Of a DNA stretch of 6,910 nt, positions 1 to 6,152 are shown piece by piece. A program made the position numbers and the translations under genes. Source of the DNA: Bacillota bacterium (GTDB taxonomy: Bacteria > Bacillota_E > Sulfobacillia > Sulfobacillales > Sulfobacillaceae); the NCBI GenBank assembly GCA_021802225.1, contig JAKAAS010000089.1, positions 1 to 6,910 on the forward strand, in the 5' to 3' direction. The notes below the pieces were generated by a model. That model had not been told where the DNA came from and searched no databases. It saw nothing but the letters and a program-made list of their open reading frames with translations. The stretch's first letter is position 1. The number at the start of each line of letters is the position of its first letter.

Positions 1-99
1 AATCAATTCCAAGTGGCTGGACTGGCGCTGCTCTTCGTCGATGATGGCTTGGTATACAGCCGGATCGGTCTGTGCCAGAGCCTGCAAATCTTGTCTCAT
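1..99 (-). CDS. glyA: Serine hydroxymethyltransferase, N-terminal fragment (runs off the window)
   Basis: Only the first 33 codons are present; the frame is open to the window edge. GlyA is a cytoplasmic PLP enzyme that interconverts serine plus tetrahydrofolate with glycine plus 5,10-methylene-tetrahydrofolate. The visible protein begins [19 protein letters not shown] and ends with HLELI. This matches the family's N-terminus, where a 'DPEV..AI..E..RQ' helix leads into the 'IELIASEN' motif; the rest of that motif would follow outside the window. The ATG at 99-97 overlaps the gcvPB stop as ATGA and has a strong Shine-Dalgarno, AGGAGGGG, seven nucleotides past its GGAGG core. Position directly after the glycine cleavage genes fits the assignment, because GlyA consumes the one-carbon product. 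The catalytic lysine lies outside the window, so the identity rests on the N-terminus and on context. Confidence 0.88.
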   Translation of the reverse strand, partial: MRQDLQALAQTDPAVYQAIIDEEQRQSSHLELI

Positions 100-1580
100 A
101 TATGCCCCTCCTGCCCGGTTTGTGCACGGGAACCTTCCTGAAAATATGTCAGAACTGGGTGCCGCGCCGCCAGTGTCTCATCAAGACGTCCCACCACGGT
201 GTGGTGCGGGGCTTCGTGCAAGACATCCGGCGACGCATCAATTTCCCCATTAATCTCTCTCATAGCTTTCGCGAACATGTCCAGCGTCTCTTTGCTCTCG
301 GTCTCCGTCGGCTCTACCATCATGGCCTCTTCAACCACGAGAGGGAAATAGACCGTGGGCGGGTAAACCCCGTAATCAATGAGGCGCTTGGCCACGTCGA
401 GAGCCTTGGCCCCACGCTTCTTCTGATCCTTCAAGGACAGCACGAATTCATGTTTGACCGGTCTGTCAAAAGGAGTTTCGTAGATGTCTCTGAGCAGGTG
501 CAGAAGGTAGTTGGCGTTCAGGACAGCAGTCTCGGAGACCTCTTTGAGCCCCGCGCCGCCATGGCTCTTGAGGTAGGCGTACGCCCTTACCAGGATCCCG
601 GGATTGCCGTAAAATGACCGCACTTTGCCGATAGACTGCGGCCGGTCATAGGTCCACTGGTAGTGGTCTGGAGACCCAACAATGCGCGGCACGGGCAAAA
701 ACGGCTCGAGACGGCTCTTCACGCCGACCGGCCCGGATCCCGGCCCTCCGCCCCCATGGGGCGTGGAGAAGGTTTTGTGGAGATTGAGATGCACGACATC
801 AAACCCCATATCGCCTGGGCGAACTTTCCCCATGATCGCATTGGCATTGGCTCCGTCATAATACAACAGGCCTCCGGCTTTATGCACAATGTCCGCGATT
901 TCCAGAATATCTTCCTCAAAGAGGCCCAATGTGTTGGGATTCGTCAGCATCAGCCCGGCCGTTTCCTCATTGACCATTTGGCGCAGCTTGTCGACGTCGA
1001 CGTCACCGCGGTTGTTGGACGGCACAATTTTGACCTGAAACCCAGCCATGGCCGCTGTGGCAGGATTGGTTCCATGCGCGGAGTCCGGCACCAGCACTGT
1101 CGTGCGGTGCTGTCCCTGAGCCAGCAGGTAGGCTCGGATAATCAAAATTCCGGTAAGCTCCCCATGGGCCCCGGCGGCGGGTTGCAGGGTCACTGCATCC
1201 ATTCCTGAAATCTCGGCCAGAGCATCTTCCAATTCCTTCATCACCTGCAACATTCCCTGAACCGTAGAATCAGGCTGCAGAGGATGAATGTCTGCAAATC
1301 CCGGCAATGCTGCAATGGCCTCATTGACTTTGGGATTATATTTCATCGTGCAGGACCCTAAAGGGTAAAATCCCGTGTCCAGGCCGTAATTGAGGGTGGA
1401 CAGCCGGGTATAGTGCCTGACCGCGTCCATCTCCGAGACTTCAGGGAGATTCAGTTTGGAGGTGCGGACAAAATCTCGGCCCAACATCTCTTCCAGTGGC
1501 ACCTCCGGAACATCCGCCGCCGGCAGGCGGATGCCACGCCGCCCTGGCACCGACTTTTCGAAAATTACCGGGACATCCAT
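96..1580 (-). CDS. gcvPB: Glycine dehydrogenase (decarboxylating) subunit 2, P-protein beta-like subunit
   Basis: This is the PLP-carrying half of the two-subunit P-protein. With GcvPA it decarboxylates glycine and transfers the aminomethyl group to the lipoyl arm of GcvH. From the chosen start it is 494 residues, normal for bacterial GcvPB. Visible landmarks are GSCTMKYNP (75-83), [10 protein letters not shown] (165-174), the [10 protein letters not shown] stretch (240-249), and [18 protein letters not shown] (264-281), where Lys269 is the expected PLP Schiff-base lysine. The C-terminus has the typical [12 protein letters not shown] and HPVL segment. The frame is open further upstream to an ATG at 1673, but the residues gained resemble no GcvPB and would overlap gcvPA by over 100 nt. 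The ATG at 1580 has GAGGTG five nucleotides ahead and gives [10 protein letters not shown], a normal family start. It overlaps gcvPA by 16 nt and the glyA start by 4 nt. No defect is seen. Confidence 0.97.
   Translation of the reverse strand: MDVPVIFEKSVPGRRGIRLPAADVPEVPLEEMLGRDFVRTSKLNLPEVSEMDAVRHYTRLSTLNYGLDTGFYPLGSCTMKYNPKVNEAIAALPGFADIHPLQPDSTVQGMLQVMKELEDALAEISGMDAVTLQPAAGAHGELTGILIIRAYLLAQGQHRTTVLVPDSAHGTNPATAAMAGFQVKIVPSNNRGDVDVDKLRQMVNEETAGLMLTNPNTLGLFEEDILEIADIVHKAGGLLYYDGANANAIMGKVRPGDMGFDVVHLNLHKTFSTPHGGGGPGSGPVGVKSRLEPFLPVPRIVGSPDHYQWTYDRPQSIGKVRSFYGNPGILVRAYAYLKSHGGAGLKEVSETAVLNANYLLHLLRDIYETPFDRPVKHEFVLSLKDQKKRGAKALDVAKRLIDYGVYPPTVYFPLVVEEAMMVEPTETESKETLDMFAKAMREINGEIDASPDVLHEAPHHTVVGRLDETLAARHPVLTYFQEGSRAQTGQEGHI
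105..112 (-). promoter_or_regulatory. Ribosome binding site of glyA inside the end of gcvPB
   Basis: On the minus strand AGGAGGGG precedes the glyA ATG at normal spacing, while the sequence still encodes the last residues of GcvPB (GQEGHI). Together with the ATGA stop/start overlap this suggests translational coupling of glyA to gcvPB, and it fixes the glyA start. Confidence 0.8.
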
Positions 1581-2896
1581 CGCTTCACCTCGTTTACCAG
1601 CATATCCATCTCGCCCTTTGTGCGCTTTTCTGTGACCGCCAATTGCCAGTATCCCTCCCACTGATCTGACCACCGGCCCATATCGTACCCGCCCAGAATT
1701 CCCTTGGAGAGGAGATGCTGATTCAACTGGGCAACGGACCCTGGCACCTTGACCGCGAACTCGTAAAGAAAAGGCTCTTCAGAGCCCATACGGGACAGCC
1801 CAGCTTCCTCCAACTGGCCCGCCAGATAATGCGCCTTGTTCACGCTCAGCGATGCCACTTCGCGCAGTCCCGACGGCCCTAGCAGCGCCATATAAATCGT
1901 GGCTTGCAGGGCATTGAGCGAATGGTTGGAACAGATATTGGATGTGGCCTTCTCCCTGCGGATGTGCTGTTCCCGGGCCTGCAGCGTCAAAACAAACCCG
2001 CGGCGTCCCTGGTGATCCAATGTCTGGCCCACCAAACGCCCCGGCATCTTGCGGACCAAAGCTTCCGTGACGGCAAAATACCCAAACGCCGGTCCCCCAT
2101 AATTGAGATGGTTTCCGAGGGGCTGCCCTTCTCCGACCACCACATCCGCCCCAAATTCGCCTGGCGGCCGGAGCAGCGCAAGGGCTACGGGATCCGATGA
2201 GACCACGGCGAGAGCGCCATATTGGTGAGCCAGTTCCACAGCCCGGGGCAGAGACTGGACATGACCCCAGACATCAGGGTACTGCCAGATCACCCCGGCC
2301 ACCGGCCGTGACGCCAATACCTGCTCCAGCTCCTGCACGGAACTGACGGTGAGCACTTCACCGTGACGTGCACTAACGTAAGTGCGGACCACTTGCTGAC
2401 TGTCCGGCAAGAGGGTGCTGGACATGACAATCACCGGCCGCCGCGTGTGGGCCAGAGCCAGAAAAGCCGCCTCTCCAACAGCGGAGGCCCCATCATACAT
2501 GGAAGCCTGGGCGGCGTACATGCCGCTCAGCCCCGCGATCATGGTCTGAAATTCGAAAATGGCAGCCAGTGTGCCTTGGGACAGCTCCGGCTGGTACGGT
2601 GTGTACGCGGTGAGAAACTCTCCCCGCTCGACCAACTGGGCTATGGCCGCCGGAATGAACCGGTCATAAAATCCTCCGCCCAAAAAAGATACAGCCTGGT
2701 CGACGCTCAGGTTCTTTGCGGCAAGCCCGAAAAATTCTTGCTGCAACTCCATTTCCGAAAGCGGTTCAAACAGGCGCAATGGCCTGTGGAGCCGGGCGGC
2801 CTCCGGAATGTCGGAAAACAGCGCATCAACACTGTCGATATTCAGCGCCTCAAGCATGGCCTGCCTGTCAGCATCCGTGTGGGGAATATAGCGCAA
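1565..2896 (-). CDS. gcvPA: Glycine dehydrogenase (decarboxylating) subunit 1, P-protein alpha-like subunit
   Basis: This is the partner of GcvPB in the two-subunit glycine decarboxylase of the glycine cleavage system. The 443-residue protein has the normal size. Family segments appear in order: [10 protein letters not shown] near residues 23-32, [12 protein letters not shown] (71-82), [16 protein letters not shown] (93-108), IFEFQTMI (113-120) and SMYDG (132-136). The C-terminal half contains [12 protein letters not shown]. The GcvPB-type PLP lysine motif is absent, as expected for this subunit. The start is a TTG at 2896-2894, giving [10 protein letters not shown]. No ATG or GTG lies between it and the end of gcvH, and Bacillus GcvPA likewise begins with a short stretch before R-Y-(L/I)-P. 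A GAAGGAG site sits ten nucleotides upstream, inside the end of gcvH, which is a rather long spacing. The gap to gcvH is 5 nt and the 3' end overlaps gcvPB by 16 nt. Confidence 0.96.
   Translation of the reverse strand: MRYIPHTDADRQAMLEALNIDSVDALFSDIPEAARLHRPLRLFEPLSEMELQQEFFGLAAKNLSVDQAVSFLGGGFYDRFIPAAIAQLVERGEFLTAYTPYQPELSQGTLAAIFEFQTMIAGLSGMYAAQASMYDGASAVGEAAFLALAHTRRPVIVMSSTLLPDSQQVVRTYVSARHGEVLTVSSVQELEQVLASRPVAGVIWQYPDVWGHVQSLPRAVELAHQYGALAVVSSDPVALALLRPPGEFGADVVVGEGQPLGNHLNYGGPAFGYFAVTEALVRKMPGRLVGQTLDHQGRRGFVLTLQAREQHIRREKATSNICSNHSLNALQATIYMALLGPSGLREVASLSVNKAHYLAGQLEEAGLSRMGSEEPFLYEFAVKVPGSVAQLNQHLLSKGILGGYDMGRWSDQWEGYWQLAVTEKRTKGEMDMLVNEVKRWMSR
1586..1591 (-). promoter_or_regulatory. 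Ribosome binding site of gcvPB inside gcvPA
   Basis: GAGGTG lies five nucleotides before the gcvPB ATG at 1580-1578 and also encodes the residues E-V near the end of GcvPA. It decides between this ATG and the upstream in-frame ATG at 1673, which has no support in protein similarity. Confidence 0.75.
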
Positions 2897-2901
2897 TGAG
2901 T

Positions 2902-3270
2902 TTATTCTCCTTCAATCTGGTGTTGGTAAGCGGTGGAATCCAGCAATTCTTCTGTCGCCCCAGTAGTTTCCATGCGAATAATCCATCCCTGCTCATAGGG
3001 GTCCTGATTAATCAGCTCGGGATTTCCCACCAATGCGTCGTTGACAGCAGTCACCACGCCGTCAGCCGGACTGTACAAGTCCGAAACCGACTTCACCGAC
3101 TCCACCACCCCAAAGGCTTCTCCTGACTTCAGTATCCGGCCAACAGCAGGCAGTTCGACAAACACGACATCGCCCAATGCTTCCTGGGCATAATCCGTAA
3201 CACCTACGGTCCCTTTAGAATCCATCCATTCATGATCGCGGGTATATTTGAGCCCTTCGGGAATGTTCAT
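2902..3270 (-). CDS. gcvH: Glycine cleavage system H protein (lipoyl carrier)
   Basis: GcvH is the small lipoylated shuttle that accepts the aminomethyl group from the P-protein, presents it to GcvT, and is reoxidised by dihydrolipoyl dehydrogenase. The protein is 122 residues, slightly short of but within the usual 125-130 range. It begins MNIPEGLKYTRDHEW, a typical H-protein start. The lipoylation region GVVESVKSVSDLYSP places the lipoyl lysine at Lys60. The following GVV.AVND.L..NPELIN.DPY..GWI segment is also characteristic. The ATG at 3270 has an excellent AGGAGG seven nucleotides upstream, the best ribosome site in the operon. A 48-nt gap separates it from gcvT, the only real gap in the gcv run, and gcvPA follows after 5 nt. 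Strong initiation would fit a carrier that is needed in molar excess over the enzymes (inference). Confidence 0.98.
   Translation of the reverse strand: MNIPEGLKYTRDHEWMDSKGTVGVTDYAQEALGDVVFVELPAVGRILKSGEAFGVVESVKSVSDLYSPADGVVTAVNDALVGNPELINQDPYEQGWIIRMETTGATEELLDSTAYQHQIEGE
2907..2913 (-). promoter_or_regulatory. Ribosome binding site of gcvPA inside the end of gcvH
   Basis: GAAGGAG on the minus strand lies ten nucleotides before the TTG start at 2896 and overlaps the last codons of gcvH. The spacing is at the long end of normal. With the TTG codon this suggests modest initiation that may depend on ribosomes finishing gcvH. Confidence 0.6.
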
Positions 3271-3277
3271 CCCTCAT

Positions 3278-3283
3278 CCTCCT
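3278..3283 (-). promoter_or_regulatory. Strong ribosome binding site of gcvH
   Basis: AGGAGG occurs on the minus strand seven nucleotides before the gcvH ATG, within the 48-nt gcvT-gcvH gap. It is a near-perfect anti-16S match at optimal spacing, stronger than the sites of gcvT and gcvPA. Confidence 0.8.
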
Positions 3284-3318
3284 CGAAATATGCGGGTATT
3301 TTCTGACACAAGAACTCC

Positions 3319-4410
3319 TCAAGCTGGCGGCCGGCGGTAGAACGGGGTTTTCACGCAGACAGCTCGCACCTGGTGATTCCGGATTGAAACAAAAAATTCC
3401 TGGCCAATTTTGGCCTGCGGCTGGGAAACCAGAGCCAGGGCAATAGGCTTTTTCAATGTCGGGGAATAGCTGCCCGACGTGACATACCCAGCCGATTCCC
3501 CATCGCCAAGAGTCACATCATATCCGGCCCGAGCTATGCCGCCACTGACTTCCAGCCCAATGACCTTGCGTGTCAACCCGGCCGCCTTTTGGGCCGCCAG
3601 GGCATCTCTGCCAATAAAGTCGCCGTGGCCTTCAAACTTCACAAACATTCCCAGGCCTGCTTCCAGCGGGGAAATACCTTGGTCAAGTTCGTGGCCGTAC
3701 AGAGGGAGTCTCGCTTCCAGGCGCAGCGTGTCCCGCGCCCCCAGTCCCACGGGTTCTACTCCGAGCTCTGCCAGCCGCTCCCACAACTTCAAGGCATGGT
3801 CAGCCGCTACATACAGTTCCAGCCCGTCTTCGCCGGTGTATCCCGTGCGCGAAATATGGGCCGCAGTCCCTGCTATATCGGCGTCGAAGACGGCATGGTA
3901 ATATTCAATGCCCGCCAGGGGCACAGCGGACAGCGGCTGCAGCTTCTGCAGCGCGAGAGGGCCCTGTACGGCAATTAAAGCTGTCTGCTCGGCGATATCG
4001 GTCACATGAAGATTTTTGAAGCCGCCAGCATGGGCATTGACCCATTCCCAGTCTTTGGCGTAATTGGCCGCATTGACCACCATCATAAAACGCTGGGGGC
4101 CCTGGCGGTAAATCAGCAGGTCATCTACTGTGCCGCCTGTGGGATAGCACATTGGAGTGTACAGCGCCTGTCCGTCATCCAACTTGGAAGGCACATTGGT
4201 CACCAAATAGTCCAAGAAGGCGCTGGCGTCCGCGCCTTCCACCACAAACTCGGCCATATGGGACACATCAAACATTCCGGCCCGGGTCCTCACCGCCTCA
4301 TGCTCTTGGAGAATGCCGGAGTACTCCACCGGCATGTCATATCCCCCGAATTCCATCATTTTGGCTCCGTGCTGCCGGTGCCAAGCCGTTAATGGCGTCT
4401 CTTTCAACAA
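3319..4410 (-). CDS. gcvT: Aminomethyltransferase, glycine cleavage system T protein
   Basis: GcvT takes the aminomethyl group from GcvH, releases ammonia and forms 5,10-methylene-tetrahydrofolate. From the chosen start it has 363 residues, about the length of B. subtilis GcvT. Visible motifs are FGGYDMPVEY (21-30), EHEAVRTRAGMFDVSHM (36-52), GGTVDDLL (92-99), RTGYTGEDGLELY (188-200), GARDTLRLEARLPLYGHELD (224-243) and YVTSGSYSPTLKKPIALALV in the C-terminal barrel. Asp96 corresponds to the conserved folate-site aspartate (Asp96 in Thermotoga, Asp101 in E. coli, from memory). The start is uncertain between two adjacent TTG codons, at 4410 and 4407. I chose 4410 because it gives MLKETPL, like the Bacillus MLK-TPL start, with GAGG five nucleotides upstream. 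An in-frame ATG at 4500 would add 30 residues of non-family sequence and start inside the likely promoter. This is the first gene of the gcv operon. Confidence 0.96.
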   Translation of the reverse strand: MLKETPLTAWHRQHGAKMMEFGGYDMPVEYSGILQEHEAVRTRAGMFDVSHMAEFVVEGADASAFLDYLVTNVPSKLDDGQALYTPMCYPTGGTVDDLLIYRQGPQRFMMVVNAANYAKDWEWVNAHAGGFKNLHVTDIAEQTALIAVQGPLALQKLQPLSAVPLAGIEYYHAVFDADIAGTAAHISRTGYTGEDGLELYVAADHALKLWERLAELGVEPVGLGARDTLRLEARLPLYGHELDQGISPLEAGLGMFVKFEGHGDFIGRDALAAQKAAGLTRKVIGLEVSGGIARAGYDVTLGDGESAGYVTSGSYSPTLKKPIALALVSQPQAKIGQEFFVSIRNHQVRAVCVKTPFYRRPPA

Positions 4411-4413
4411 CGT

Positions 4414-4420
4414 CCCCTCT
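4414..4420 (-). promoter_or_regulatory. Ribosome binding site of gcvT before tandem TTG codons
   Basis: AGAGGGG on the minus strand is followed by ACG and then TTG TTG at 4410-4405. Measured from its GAGG core the two TTG codons lie at five and eight nucleotides, so either could be used. It supports a start here and not at the upstream ATG at 4500. Confidence 0.65.
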
Positions 4421-4437
4421 TTACCTGTGTTTGCGTC

Positions 4438-4463
4438 TGTTTGCCTAAAAAATGTCTGCCTAA
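4438..4463 (-). repeat. Direct repeat in the gcvT leader, 15-nt period
   Basis: On the minus strand TTAGGCAGACA (4463-4453) recurs as TTAGGCAAACA (4448-4438), a 10-of-11 match offset by 15 nt. The core GCAAACA appears a third time at 4434-4428. The repeat begins at about the predicted transcription start, so it would lie in the first part of the leader RNA or in the initially transcribed DNA. It may be a site for a regulator or RNA-binding protein, or simply low-complexity drift. The repeat is seen directly; the function is unknown. Confidence 0.5.
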
Positions 4464-4471
4464 CGATTTTG

Positions 4472-4500
4472 ATGATACCGTGAGATGCCCGCCATCGCAA
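4472..4500 (-). promoter_or_regulatory. Probable sigma-A-type promoter of the gcv operon
   Basis: On the minus strand a -35 element TTGCGA (4500-4495, four of six consensus bases) is followed after exactly 17 nt by a -10 element TATCAT (4477-4472, five of six). Transcription would start near 4467-4464, leaving a leader of about 55 nt before gcvT. The placement between the aroB stop and gcvT is where a gcv promoter is expected. There is no extended -10 TG. Confidence 0.6.
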
Positions 4501-4548
4501 TCACTAAAACTGCCCGCTCCTGCCGCAGCCGCAACGTGTTCCACCCTG

Positions 4549-5631
4549 TCACTCTTGAATCACTTGGAGAGCTTCCACGACGAGTGCGTCAGGCACCCCC
4601 CGCACGACCTGCGGCTGGCCCAAATCTGAAAGCAGCACCCACTGCAGGCCAAAAGCCCGGGCCTTTTTGTCCTGCCGCATAATCCCGACAAGAGCAGCGG
4701 AGTCAAATTGCGGAGCCCGTGTGGGCAGTTCCCACTGTGCCATCCAGTCCCGCGCTTGCAGTTCCACAAGTCGCGGCATGCCCAGAATTTCTTCCGAGAG
4801 CTTCAATGCGACCAGTGTGCCGAGCCCCACCGCCTCGCCGTGGGTTAAGGTGCCGTAGCCCAGGTAATTCTCCAGCGCATGCGCCGCCGTATGTCCAAAA
4901 TTGAGAAACATGCGCGTGCCATTTTCATACAAATCCTCGCTGACGATCCGCGCTTTCAGCGCGGCAGTCTCGCCGATCACGGCTGCCCACCAGCTGTCCA
5001 TGGCCCCAAGGCGCGCCAGTCTGCCGACCAAGTGTCCGGACAGGGGAGGCCCCGCGATGAGCGCGGACTTCAGCACTTCCCCCACTCCCGCCTGCCATTC
5101 GCGAGCCGGAAGAGTCGAGAGAAGGTCTGTGTCAATGGCGACGACGTCGGGCAGATGAAACGCGCCGACAAGGTTTTTGCCAAATGACGTATTGACGGCA
5201 ACCTTTCCTCCAATCGCTGCATCCACTTGCGCCAAAAGTGTGGAGGGCACCGCAATCCAGTGCAGTCCGCGCAGATAGGTGGCGGCCGCATACCCTACCA
5301 AATCCGTGAGCACCCCGCCTCCAACAGCCACCACGGTGGTATCCCGGGTTACGCGGTGCTCCCCCAGACTGTGATAGAGCGACTCCACTGTCTGCAGCGT
5401 CTTATCCTGCTCAGGAATGGATACGAGCCAGAGGACCGCTTCAAAACCTGCCGCCTCGAGCCCCTGCAATATCGCGTCAGCCCGTCCCCGAATGCGCTCG
5501 TCGGCCACCACCACGACGGGACTGCCCGGACGGACCCACGATGCCCACGGCCAGGCGGGGAGGGTGTGGTCCCCGATAATAACGTGCGACACGTTGTCAC
5601 TGTGGCTTTCAATGGCAATTTCGTAGTTCAC
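4549..5631 (-). CDS. aroB: 3-Dehydroquinate synthase
   Basis: AroB converts DAHP to 3-dehydroquinate, the second step of the shikimate pathway, using NAD and a divalent metal in the cytoplasm. The protein is 360 residues, the normal length. The nucleotide-binding motif VAVGGGVLTDLVGYAAATYL starts near residue 101. The segment LLAQVDAAIGGKVAVNTSFGKN (roughly 132-153) is the usual substrate-site region. Metal ligands fit Glu185 (in VGEVLKSAL), His247 (in NFGHTAAHALE) and His264 (in THGEAVGLG), close to the positions I recall for E. coli AroB. The start is a GTG at 5631-5629 that overlaps the aroK stop as GTGA, with AAGGGGGA about ten nucleotides upstream. An in-frame ATG at 5700 would add 23 residues of non-family sequence and overlap aroK widely. 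The gene ends 138 nt before gcvT with no convincing terminator. Confidence 0.97.
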   Translation of the reverse strand: MNYEIAIESHSDNVSHVIIGDHTLPAWPWASWVRPGSPVVVVADERIRGRADAILQGLEAAGFEAVLWLVSIPEQDKTLQTVESLYHSLGEHRVTRDTTVVAVGGGVLTDLVGYAAATYLRGLHWIAVPSTLLAQVDAAIGGKVAVNTSFGKNLVGAFHLPDVVAIDTDLLSTLPAREWQAGVGEVLKSALIAGPPLSGHLVGRLARLGAMDSWWAAVIGETAALKARIVSEDLYENGTRMFLNFGHTAAHALENYLGYGTLTHGEAVGLGTLVALKLSEEILGMPRLVELQARDWMAQWELPTRAPQFDSAALVGIMRQDKKARAFGLQWVLLSDLGQPQVVRGVPDALVVEALQVIQE

Positions 5632-6152
5632 TGCGCAGTGTCCCCCTTCACCAATGGGATGATGCGGCTCACAATTTGTTCCGGATCCAGGTGGTCGCAA
5701 CGCAGGTAGAACGTTTTCGTTTCCCGGTACACAGGCCGTCTGGCCGCGTAAAGAGCCCGAAATGCCTCAAAGTCCTGCTGCGCCAATGGCCTTTGGGTCT
5801 TCTGCACGCGCCGCCATAATTCTTCTGGAGCCAAATCCAGCCACACGACCCAGTGCCCCGCGGCCTTCTTCCGGCTGCTCTCATCCAGCAAGGTCCCACC
5901 TCCCAGAGCAATCACGGCTGGAGCAGTATTTTTCAGCAGTTCGCCCAGACATTCCGATTCGGCCGTCCGAAAAAATCCTTCGCCTTCGTCAGCAAAAACA
6001 TCTGTCACTGATTTCCCTAGAGTCCTCTCGATTTGATCGTCCAAATCGTGGAACTCCCAGCCCAAATCCATTGCCAGGCGGGGACCTACAGTCGATTTCC
6101 CGCTCCCCATCATCCCCGCCAGGAGAATGTGGCGCTTAGTATTCACGCCCAT
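5628..6152 (-). CDS. aroK: Shikimate kinase
   Basis: AroK phosphorylates shikimate at the 3-hydroxyl using ATP. From the ATG at 6152 it has 174 residues, a usual size. The Walker A loop GMMGSGKS covers 13-20 with Lys19. DLDDQIE at 36-42 carries the shikimate-binding aspartate (Asp38), followed by FFRTAESE with Arg62 and the GGG turn at 84-86. The lid segment includes QRPLAQ (Arg121), and ARRPVYRE near 137-144 supplies the C-terminal arginines. The gene overlaps the end of aroC by 17 nt and the aroB start by 4 nt. The start is not certain: GGGGAG is only 3 nt before the ATG but 9 nt before an in-frame GTG at 6146, which would give 172 residues. A longer frame to 6260 is rejected because it lies inside aroC and adds unrelated sequence. 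Confidence 0.96.
   Translation of the reverse strand: MGVNTKRHILLAGMMGSGKSTVGPRLAMDLGWEFHDLDDQIERTLGKSVTDVFADEGEGFFRTAESECLGELLKNTAPAVIALGGGTLLDESSRKKAAGHWVVWLDLAPEELWRRVQKTQRPLAQQDFEAFRALYAARRPVYRETKTFYLRCDHLDPEQIVSRIIPLVKGDTAQ

Noticed and set aside
1581..1673. N-terminal extension of gcvPB to an upstream ATG
   Set aside because: The added 31 residues do not resemble GcvPB, are the out-of-frame shadow of gcvPA, and the ATG at 1580 has its own GAGGTG site.
2370..2385. Imperfect 16-nt palindrome, GCACT and AGTGC around ACGT
   Set aside because: It lies inside gcvPA coding sequence with no matching copy in the intergenic regions, so it is probably chance.
2363..2899. Long plus-strand open frames opposite gcvPA, and similar ones opposite gcvPB (72-617, 663-1208)
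   Set aside because: They are antisense shadows of conserved genes, have no recognisable protein features, and are explained by the codon bias of the minus-strand genes.
3285..3303. Small hairpin in the gcvT-gcvH gap (GAAA-bulge-TA pairing with TA-TTTC)
   Set aside because: Six A/T-rich pairs with a bulge and no T run; likely unstable and without clear function.
4411..4500. N-terminal extension of gcvT to the ATG at 4500
   Set aside because: The added residues are not family-like and the start would lie in the predicted promoter. The TTG pair at 4410-4405 gives the normal family N-terminus.
4506..4530. Possible terminator after aroB: GGCTGC pairing with GCAGTT, followed by a short T run
   Set aside because: The stem is six pairs with two G-U pairs, has an 11-nt loop, and only about four T's follow in total. 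This is too weak to call.
5632..5700. N-terminal extension of aroB to an ATG at 5700
   Set aside because: The added 23 residues lie in aroK coding sequence and are not family-like. The GTG at 5631 gives a normal 360-residue AroB.
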